64,000 nucleotides of DNA, from contig NZ_JAHBBW010000001.1 of NCBI RefSeq assembly GCF_018390535.1, positions 186,001 through 250,000 on the forward strand, given 5' to 3'. The position numbers and the translations under genes are program-made. The number at the start of each line of letters is the position of its first letter. The stretch's first letter is position 1. The notes below the pieces were generated by a model. It ran no database searches. It worked only from the letters and a program-made list of their open reading frames with translations, and was not told the DNA's origin. Of the stretch, positions 58,376-64,000 are shown in pieces. The DNA comes from Bacteroides propionicigenes. Lineage in GTDB: Bacteria; Bacteroidota; Bacteroidia; Bacteroidales; Bacteroidaceae.

Positions 58376-58853
58376 AGATTCCCTTTTTTCGTTTATTGAT
58401 TTCCACACGTTCACGGATAATCGCCACGATGTCGTTTCCGCGCCGGATACCGATAAGGTCGAGCTTCGGGCTGTTCCGGTCCGTCGAAAGGATAACGACC
58501 GTTTTCAGACCGCAAAGCTGTTGCAGGAGGCTCTGGTGTTCCTGAAAGTCCACGATACGGTACAGTTCCATGTAGTCCACCCTGCGGCAGAAAAGTCCCC
58601 GCTCGCAGACAAGCTGTTCGTTGCCGACCCGGTAACATATCCGGCGCAGGCAAATGAAACGATACAGCAGCACGAGGAACAGAAACAAGGCAATGACCGT
58701 CGCCATACCGCCAAGCGGCATACCTTCCATGCCGCCGTACACCAGTCCCGCCATGCACATGAATATCAATGGCAGTTCGTCGATGACGAATTGCCCGGCG
58801 TGCGGGCGCAGGATAATGTTCCGGACATCTTGTATGGTATATGGCATGGTCAT
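58356..58853 (-). CDS. Membrane protein with bacterial PH-like (bPH_2/YdbT) domain
   Basis: Two hydrophobic segments (LPLIFMCMAGLVYGG and GGMATVIALFLFLVLLYRFICL, about 27-70) are followed by a PH-like domain: CYRVGNEQLVCERGLFCRRVDYMELYRIVDFQEHQSLLQQLCGLKTVVILSTD. This is the YdbS/YdbT-type arrangement. Role in transfer unknown. Its start overlaps the preceding toprim-like gene by 4 nt. Confidence 0.8.
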   Translation of the reverse strand: MTMPYTIQDVRNIILRPHAGQFVIDELPLIFMCMAGLVYGGMEGMPLGGMATVIALFLFLVLLYRFICLRRICYRVGNEQLVCERGLFCRRVDYMELYRIVDFQEHQSLLQQLCGLKTVVILSTDRNSPKLDLIGIRRGNDIVAIIRERVEINKRKKGIYEITNH

Positions 58854-60241
58854 CGGCGAAAGTGTATCTGTCGTTCCTGCCCGGCGTTTTCTTCTTTTTC
58901 CGACTCCTGCCCGACAGTCTCTTCACGTTTCTGTTCAGCCAAAAGCTGTTCGTTCCAGCTCGTATGGCGATAATCCGGACTTTCCCAGGTAATGGAGACA
59001 TCATGCTCCCTGTCAATACCAAGGAACTCCCGTAGTTTCTCTCGATATTCCCGGTAGCACTTGTTCGTGGTATCTATCTGGTCCTGCACGTCTTCCGGGG
59101 CACACAACCCGCTCGAACGCATCGACTCCGCTTCTTCCGATTCGGCGTCGAACCGTATGCAGATTTCTTGCAAACCACCCTTGGGCAATAGGTAAAATTC
59201 TCCGTCTGTCAAATCCCCGCCGTCCGGTATGGAATCGAGATAGGGTTTCCTCTCCGGCGTTTCCTCTATGGCAAAACGTACTGAGCGGCATATCTCCTTT
59301 TGCAAATCCCATGTGAGATTCGACCCTTTCCGGGTATTATCGAAACAGATATGTTGCCGGGCAGGGATGGTAAGATCAAGTATCTCTCTCATCTGTTTCC
59401 CGATAGGCTTGCCGCCCGTTGAGATAAAGACCGCCTTTCTCAAATCCTTGTTCTTCGCCTGATGGAGTTGGTAATAGGCCATCGCGTCATAGGTACTCCC
59501 GAACCAGTAGATATGTTTGGCCTCGGCAAGAGGTGTTCCGGCAGGACTTGCAATCCACAACCCTTCGCTCTCATTGCTTTCCTCGCTCTTGCCTTTATAG
59601 CTATCGCATCCGTCCATTCTCATACGTTCCCGTTCCTCGAAACCCACGACCGTACCGCCCTCTTTGGGCAAGGTCAGTGGAAAAGCGAGACAGGTGTATG
59701 CCGCACCGTCTGCGCCGTGTTTTGTTGCCAGGCAGAAATGACGGTGGAAAGCATTCTGCGTGCTGAGGTCGATACCCCGGTTCTTGAAATAGGGATAGAA
59801 TATCTCCTGCATCTCATGGTCTTGAGGGTTGAATCTGTGCAGGTCGTAGTCTGTTATATCGAATGGTCGTAGGTCTTGCTTGACCGGTACGGTTTGCACC
59901 TCGTATTCTTCGAAGGGGATGTTCAGCAGGCGGCTGCACACGAGGTTTACCAGCCGGTTCAGGTCTATTCCCTCATAATATTCCGCGAATAACGCCGGGT
60001 GCTCCTTGATGAACGAAACGACGTTGTATTCCTTCTGCCGGGGTGGTTGGCAACAGCATTTTCCCTGTTGCGTTATGACGAACTTGTCACCCCGGATACG
60101 CTTTTCCTCACTGTCCGTGCGGATAAACGAGGAGAGGCGTAGTCCGAAGCGTCGGTTCTGGCGATACCCGGCATCAAGCAGTACATCCCGGATATCGAGT
60201 CTTTGCAAAAAATCATTATGTGTCAATTTCTTGTCATTCAT
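58850..60241 (-). CDS. Toprim-like protein, degenerate paralogue
   Basis: Collinear over the first 300 residues with the protein at 60288 (shared FLQRL, DAGY, RIRGDKF, QQGKCC, FHRHFCLATKH, EGLWIASPA). Relative to that copy, the catalytic Glu248 is Gly (YWFGSTYDA) and the second Asp of the acidic pair, at 303, is Thr (FDNTRKG). Both changes hit the toprim metal site, so primase or topoisomerase-type chemistry is unlikely. The tail is unrelated. It may regulate or dimerise with the intact copy. Confidence 0.8.
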   Translation of the reverse strand: MNDKKLTHNDFLQRLDIRDVLLDAGYRQNRRFGLRLSSFIRTDSEEKRIRGDKFVITQQGKCCCQPPRQKEYNVVSFIKEHPALFAEYYEGIDLNRLVNLVCSRLLNIPFEEYEVQTVPVKQDLRPFDITDYDLHRFNPQDHEMQEIFYPYFKNRGIDLSTQNAFHRHFCLATKHGADGAAYTCLAFPLTLPKEGGTVVGFEERERMRMDGCDSYKGKSEESNESEGLWIASPAGTPLAEAKHIYWFGSTYDAMAYYQLHQAKNKDLRKAVFISTGGKPIGKQMREILDLTIPARQHICFDNTRKGSNLTWDLQKEICRSVRFAIEETPERKPYLDSIPDGGDLTDGEFYLLPKGGLQEICIRFDAESEEAESMRSSGLCAPEDVQDQIDTTNKCYREYREKLREFLGIDREHDVSITWESPDYRHTSWNEQLLAEQKREETVGQESEKEENAGQERQIHFRR

Positions 60242-60287
60242 TGTCTTCTCTTTTCTTTTGTTGTTTCATGTAGGGGGTACTGCGTTG

Positions 60288-61736
60288 TCATCGGTGGAAA
60301 CGTGCTTGCCGTTCCTGTTCGGGTTCTTCTCTTCTGGCCGGCTCTTCGTGAACTGATTCTTGCAGCCTGATCTTTGCCAAGAGCTGTTCGTTCCAGTCCT
60401 TATAGCCTTTTTCAGCGGGCTCGTACACAATAAGGTCGGTGCTGTCCTCGCCGGGAGCGGGAAGATTACGGATCGCATCCTCTATGGCCATGATATTTTG
60501 TCTCATGCCCTCCAGTGTTTCCTCACTGGCCGAACCCTCGGCAAGGGCTATCTCGTACTCGTCTTGGCACACCATGCTCATCTCCTGCAAATATCCGTCG
60601 CCGATTGTCCGATAGTCGAGCGTACCATCTTCCCGATAGATTTCTTTGGGACGTAAAAGCGTGCCGATTATCCTGTGAAAGTCGAAGGGTTCGAGTTTTA
60701 TTTCGTAGTTCTGGTTCTCCTCGCCACTGATACGGACCAGCAGTTTGTCGTCTTTCGTCACGTTGCTGGTGAATGTCTTGCCCGCCTGGGTGAGCGCGAA
60801 GTTGATGGCGAAGATCTGTCCGGCACGGTCCTGGTCGAAGCAGAGATGGTGGTAAGCGCGTGGAGTGGCCTTTATCATGGCTTTGAACTGCTGTTGGCTC
60901 GGTGCCCCGCCGGTAGAAACGAACACTCCCTTTCGCAGTTCCTTGTCCCATTTCTGGTTAAGCTGGTAATAAGCCATCGCGTCGTAGGCACTCTCGAACC
61001 AATAGATACGCTTAGCTTCCGCAAGTGGGGTTTGGGCAGGGCTGGCAATCCACAGCCCCTCGCTCGAATTGCTGCCCTCGGCCTTGCCTTTGTAGCTGCC
61101 GCTTCCGTCCATTCTTGCACGTCCCCGTTCCTCGAAGCCCACGACCGTGCCGTCGCCTTTGGGCAAGGTCAGCGGAAAAGCGAGATTGGTGTATGCCGCA
61201 CCGTCCTCACGGTGTTTCGTCGCCAGACAGAAGTGGCGGTGGAAGGCGTACTGGGTGTAGAGGTCGATACCCCGGCTCTTGAAATAAGGATAGAACTTCT
61301 TCTGTGTCTCCCGGTCCTGCGGGTTGAACTTGTACAGGTCGTAGTTCGCGATGTCGAACGGGCGGATGTCCCGCTTGGGCTGTATAATCCGCGTTGTCCG
61401 GTCCTCGATGGGATGGTTCAGCAGCCGGTTGCACACGAGGTTCACCAGTCGGTCGGGAGACATGCCCGCACGGTATTCAGCGAAAAACTGCGGGTGCGCC
61501 TTGATGAACGAGATGATGTTATAGACTTTCTGCTGCTGTGCTTGGAAGCAGCACTTTCCCTGTTGCGTCACGATGAACTTGTCGCCACGGATACGCCGTC
61601 CCTCGCTGTCCAGACGGACATACGAGGGATAGCGCAGGCCGTCGCGCCGGTTCAGGTGGTAGCCCGCGTCAATCAGCACGTCCTGAATGTTCAGCCTTTG
61701 CAGGAAGTCGTCGTAGGTAAGGTCTCCTTCTCTCAT
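60288..61736 (-). CDS. Toprim/DUF3991-type primase-like protein
   Basis: The N-terminal DUF3991-like region (LTYDDFLQRLNIQDVLIDAGYHLNRRDGLRYPSYVRLDSEGRRIRGDKFIVTQQGKCCF) is followed by a toprim domain with Glu248 (YWFESAYDAMAYY) and Asp301-x-Asp303 (LCFDQDRAGQIF), all in place. Such proteins in mobile elements are thought to prime or process the transferred strand. It is 8 nt downstream of the DUF3945-like gene in the same operon. A divergent copy follows directly. Confidence 0.85.
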   Translation of the reverse strand: MREGDLTYDDFLQRLNIQDVLIDAGYHLNRRDGLRYPSYVRLDSEGRRIRGDKFIVTQQGKCCFQAQQQKVYNIISFIKAHPQFFAEYRAGMSPDRLVNLVCNRLLNHPIEDRTTRIIQPKRDIRPFDIANYDLYKFNPQDRETQKKFYPYFKSRGIDLYTQYAFHRHFCLATKHREDGAAYTNLAFPLTLPKGDGTVVGFEERGRARMDGSGSYKGKAEGSNSSEGLWIASPAQTPLAEAKRIYWFESAYDAMAYYQLNQKWDKELRKGVFVSTGGAPSQQQFKAMIKATPRAYHHLCFDQDRAGQIFAINFALTQAGKTFTSNVTKDDKLLVRISGEENQNYEIKLEPFDFHRIIGTLLRPKEIYREDGTLDYRTIGDGYLQEMSMVCQDEYEIALAEGSASEETLEGMRQNIMAIEDAIRNLPAPGEDSTDLIVYEPAEKGYKDWNEQLLAKIRLQESVHEEPARREEPEQERQARFHR

Positions 61737-61744
61737 AATTGTCT

Positions 61745-63319
61745 TTATCTCCCTCTTCTCATATCGTTAATATCCTGATTCATCTGTGCCTCGAAATTGC
61801 GTATAGCCACGTCCCTCGGCGTATCGACACCGGGCTTGAAATACGGACGCGGCTCGCCTCCGAAACGCTCACCGTAGAACTCCGGACCGTGATGATGATG
61901 CCGCAGGCCGTGGACGACACCCGCCGTGACGACCGTTCCTGCCGCAAGGGCGGCGAAAATCTTCACGCCGAGACCGCGCTGTGCTTCCGGCCGCATCTTC
62001 ATGTCCACCTCGCTGAATATTTTCGAAAAGATTTTCATGCGGTGGTAGTCATCGACCGCAAGGAATTTGTCGTAATCCTTCTGGCTGATCTCGTGGCTGA
62101 TGACCTGCCCGTCGATGACGGCCGTCATCTTGTACTTGCCCTCTATGGGGGACGGGTGTACGGCTATCTCGCCGACCTCGACCTCCCTGCCGTGCCGTTC
62201 TTCTCGGTACCAGCCCTTGCGCTCGTCAAGGACGGAAATATCCCGTCCATCGACGGAAGCAGCCGCACCATACGGCATCTCCTGCCGGAGCTGGTTTTCC
62301 AGTGGGGAGAGGATTTCCTGCTCCTGTTGCTGACGCTGCGTCAGTTCCTCCTGTACTTCGGGGTGCAGACCAAGGGCGATACGTTGTTTGCTGTCGAGGT
62401 CCGCCATCGTTACCTTGTCGGCAAAATCCGCCCCGATAACCCCGTTCAGGACTTCCAGCCGCTTCTCGACCGGTTGTTCCTCGATGGAGTTGGAGGTCAG
62501 GACGGCCGTTTCTTCTTCCGTCAGGTCATAGACCAGATCGGCGGTCACCTTTTCGGACTGTACGGTCAGTGTCCGTGCCTCCTTATCGACGATAAGGCCG
62601 TGGGAGGCAAGACATTCCTGCCATTTCTCGTTGGAAAAATAGACAGGAGAGCTTATCAGTTCCTTGTAGGTACGGGCCGGTTCCGTGCTGCGCGGACGGC
62701 TGACCAGCGGCGTGATGACCGTCTGCAGGTTTTGCAGGACGTCGGCCTGTTGTGCCGGTTGCACCGGTTGTCCGGCCTTGTATTTGTAATAGAAGCCGTA
62801 GCCGCCCGACTGCAATTCGCCCGGCTTCATGCGTCCGTCCCACCGTTCAGGGACAACGGGCGGTCCCGGATAGAACAGTTGGCCGCCGACCCGCCGCAGA
62901 TGGAAGCCCCACTGGTGGCGTGGCGTCCAGCCGAGAAACGGGGGCGGCATACCCAACCGTCCCACATGCCCGTATTCGCCGATACCGATACGGTAGCCGT
63001 GCAGCCCCATAGCGACACGACCGTTGGCATTGCGGGCATGGACGAAGTTCTTGGGCATATAAAAGTCTTTCCCTACAATGCTCGTGAACACGTTGTAGGC
63101 TTTCTTGTTGGCCGAGTTTGTTCCCCAGTCCGTCAGGGCCAACATCTGACGCTCGGTAAGGTCGTAGGTCAGCAGCGGCGAATCGTGGCCCTGCACCACG
63201 AGCCGGTAGCCCGTGCCGTCGCTGACCACGTGGGCCTGCATACCGTTACGCCTCAATATGTCCTGCATTTCGGGTTGCAGGTCCATCATTCGGGGGTTGG
63301 TATTCTTTCGTATCGCCAT
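61745..63319 (-). CDS. DUF3945/DUF4099-like transfer protein with C-terminal membrane span
   Basis: The 524-aa protein has repeated DUF4099-like units (RRNGMQAHVVSDGTGYRLVVQGHDSPLLTYDLTERQMLALTDWGTNSANKKAYNVF, about 24-80; again at about 245-300) and a DUF3945-like part (DERKGWYREERHGREVEVGEIAVHPSPIEGKYKMTAVIDGQVISHEISQKDYDKFLAVDDYHRMKIFSKIF). A single span (VKIFAALAAGTVVTAGVVHGL, about 450-470) is followed by a His run. Typical of Bacteroidales conjugative operons; function unknown. Confidence 0.8.
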   Translation of the reverse strand: MAIRKNTNPRMMDLQPEMQDILRRNGMQAHVVSDGTGYRLVVQGHDSPLLTYDLTERQMLALTDWGTNSANKKAYNVFTSIVGKDFYMPKNFVHARNANGRVAMGLHGYRIGIGEYGHVGRLGMPPPFLGWTPRHQWGFHLRRVGGQLFYPGPPVVPERWDGRMKPGELQSGGYGFYYKYKAGQPVQPAQQADVLQNLQTVITPLVSRPRSTEPARTYKELISSPVYFSNEKWQECLASHGLIVDKEARTLTVQSEKVTADLVYDLTEEETAVLTSNSIEEQPVEKRLEVLNGVIGADFADKVTMADLDSKQRIALGLHPEVQEELTQRQQQEQEILSPLENQLRQEMPYGAAASVDGRDISVLDERKGWYREERHGREVEVGEIAVHPSPIEGKYKMTAVIDGQVISHEISQKDYDKFLAVDDYHRMKIFSKIFSEVDMKMRPEAQRGLGVKIFAALAAGTVVTAGVVHGLRHHHHGPEFYGERFGGEPRPYFKPGVDTPRDVAIRNFEAQMNQDINDMRRGR

Positions 63320-63344
63320 AATCCGTTGTTAAAAAGGGTTTCCG

Positions 63345-63569
63345 TTATGCATCTCCGTTCTCCATCGCCGCCTCCAGTTGCTCGTCCTTGTAGTGGACGA
63401 ACTCGGCGGCGGATTCGTTGCCCGCCATAAGGCTGTGCTCCTTGCAATAGCGGGCATATTCCTCCTGCCATTCGGGCGAGAAATGATTCACATAGTCGAG
63501 CCAGCCGTATTCGCCGCGCTCCATCTTCTCGATAAGTACCTCTTCGGAATAATATTGGTGTTCTGCCAT
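63345..63569 (-). CDS. Small acidic protein of the transfer operon (74 aa)
   Basis: Encodes MAEHQYYSEEVLIEKMERGEYGWLDYVNHFSPEWQEEYARYCKEHSLMAGNESAAEFVHYKDEQ.... The core GEYGWLDYVNHFSxEWxxEYxxYCxxxxL is familiar to me from small proteins of Bacteroidales conjugative elements, but no function is known. Gaps of 20-25 nt on both sides fit the operon. Confidence 0.8.
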   Translation of the reverse strand: MAEHQYYSEEVLIEKMERGEYGWLDYVNHFSPEWQEEYARYCKEHSLMAGNESAAEFVHYKDEQLEAAMENGDA

Positions 63570-63589
63570 ATTCGCTGGATGTTAAGATA

Positions 63590-64000
63590 TTATTTGTGAA
63601 CTCCCGCCGCACGGTTACGCTCGGCGCTTTTCTTCTGTTCGTTCCACAGTTCTTCGGTATATTCCTCTTCGGGAACATAGTCGAGGTTGCCGTCATCGTC
63701 CATCACCCAGCAGCCGTACACGCCGAAAGTGTACTTGTCCCACTCGCGTTTGGGCTGTTCTTTCCATTTCTGGCTGTCGCCCGAACAGAAGCGGATGCCG
63801 GTCTTGTCATGCAGGTCGATGCCCACCGTGACGGGTTCATCGTCCACGACCAGTGTCAGCGGTTCGCCGTTCTGCATACTGTTTACCTCCATTGTACCGA
63901 GGTGCATTATGTCGGCCAGCACTTGCAGGTTGCGCCCGATAATCGGCGTGGGGATATACATCACCTGCTTCGTTTCCTCGTCTATCTGCACGAATGCCTT
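63590..64000 (-). CDS. Partial gene at window edge, DUF3945-associated-like protein
   Basis: The frame is open to the right edge of the window (KAFVQIDEETKQ before the GTG at 63991), so the N-terminus is missing. The visible 136 residues contain GRNLQVLADIMHLGTMEVNSMQNGEPLTLVVDDEPVTVGIDLHDKTGIRFCSGDSQKWKEQPKREWDKYTFGVYGCWVMDDDGN, an acidic protein with no domain I can name. First gene of the visible operon. Confidence 0.7.
   Translation of the reverse strand, partial: KAFVQIDEETKQVMYIPTPIIGRNLQVLADIMHLGTMEVNSMQNGEPLTLVVDDEPVTVGIDLHDKTGIRFCSGDSQKWKEQPKREWDKYTFGVYGCWVMDDDGNLDYVPEEEYTEELWNEQKKSAERNRAAGVHK

Noticed and set aside
1-64000. CRISPR array, tRNA or rRNA genes
   Set aside because: No regularly spaced repeats of suitable length and no tRNA- or rRNA-like segment were noticed. 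A dedicated scan could still find one.
1-64000. Integrase gene and attachment sites of the element
   Set aside because: No tyrosine integrase was found, and the only complete site-specific recombinase is the invertase at 27595, which fits the local phase switch better. The ends of the element are probably outside the window.

Overview
The window looks like part of a large integrative and conjugative (or mobilizable) element from a gut Bacteroidales bacterium (Bacteroides, Parabacteroides, Alistipes or a relative). The grounds are Bacteroidetes-type promoters (TTTG, about 19 nt, then TAnnTTTG), A/U-rich leaders without Shine-Dalgarno sequences, lipoprotein-type fimbrillins, DUF4906/DUF5119/DUF3575 proteins, PcfK/PcfJ, ArdC-type antirestriction proteins, a MobV relaxase and tandem toprim proteins. 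No rRNA, tRNA, CRISPR array or complete insertion sequence was seen.

Layout. (1) 1-6.5 kb: plus-strand units of small accessory genes (an LPD11-like protein, SSB, YubB/DUF1281-like and unknowns). (2) 6.6-10.0 kb: a mobile-element protein, HU, a MATE exporter, a winged-helix protein and an SMR exporter. (3) 10.1-17.5 kb: a resolvase-like protein without its catalytic serine, a probable lipoprotein, four unknown genes, a probable oriT, the MobV relaxase and an OmpA-like outer-membrane protein. (4) 17.7-18.8 kb: an acyltransferase-3 membrane protein. (5) 19.2-28.3 kb: a six-gene minus-strand fimbrial operon with an invertible promoter and a serine invertase. (6) 28.6-30.7 kb: DUF4405, Crp/Fnr and KilA-N genes. 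(7) 30.9-37.4 kb: TetR, two methyltransferases, an ATC-hydrolase-family protein and two fused ABC half-transporters. (8) 37.5-46.7 kb: a second block of small plus-strand genes including pcfK/pcfJ and a GNAT gene. (9) 46.8-64 kb: a long, tightly packed minus-strand transfer operon with ArdC, an OB-fold protein, two M23 proteins, secreted and membrane proteins, two toprim paralogues and a DUF3945-like protein. It runs off the right edge.

The most unusual signal is a repeated intergenic module in blocks 1 and 8. Nine units begin with a leader of the same fold: an outer CCC/GGG-type stem enclosing a 5-8 bp hairpin, followed by an A-rich tail and the start codon. The stem sequences differ between copies but keep pairing, which points to a selected RNA structure. 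In all eight copies whose upstream DNA is visible, a TACCTTTG-like minus-strand promoter lies about 140-200 bp upstream and fires toward the terminator of the preceding gene.

The second strong signal is a phase switch. A canonical promoter sits inside a 133-bp segment bounded by perfect 19-bp inverted repeats, between the fimbrial operon and the invertase. In this sequence it points away from the fimbrial genes, so the operon is read as OFF. Other points of note are a nine-A slippery run at the end of a degenerate M23 gene that could fuse it to the next frame, and a tandem toprim pair in which one copy has lost two catalytic acidic residues.
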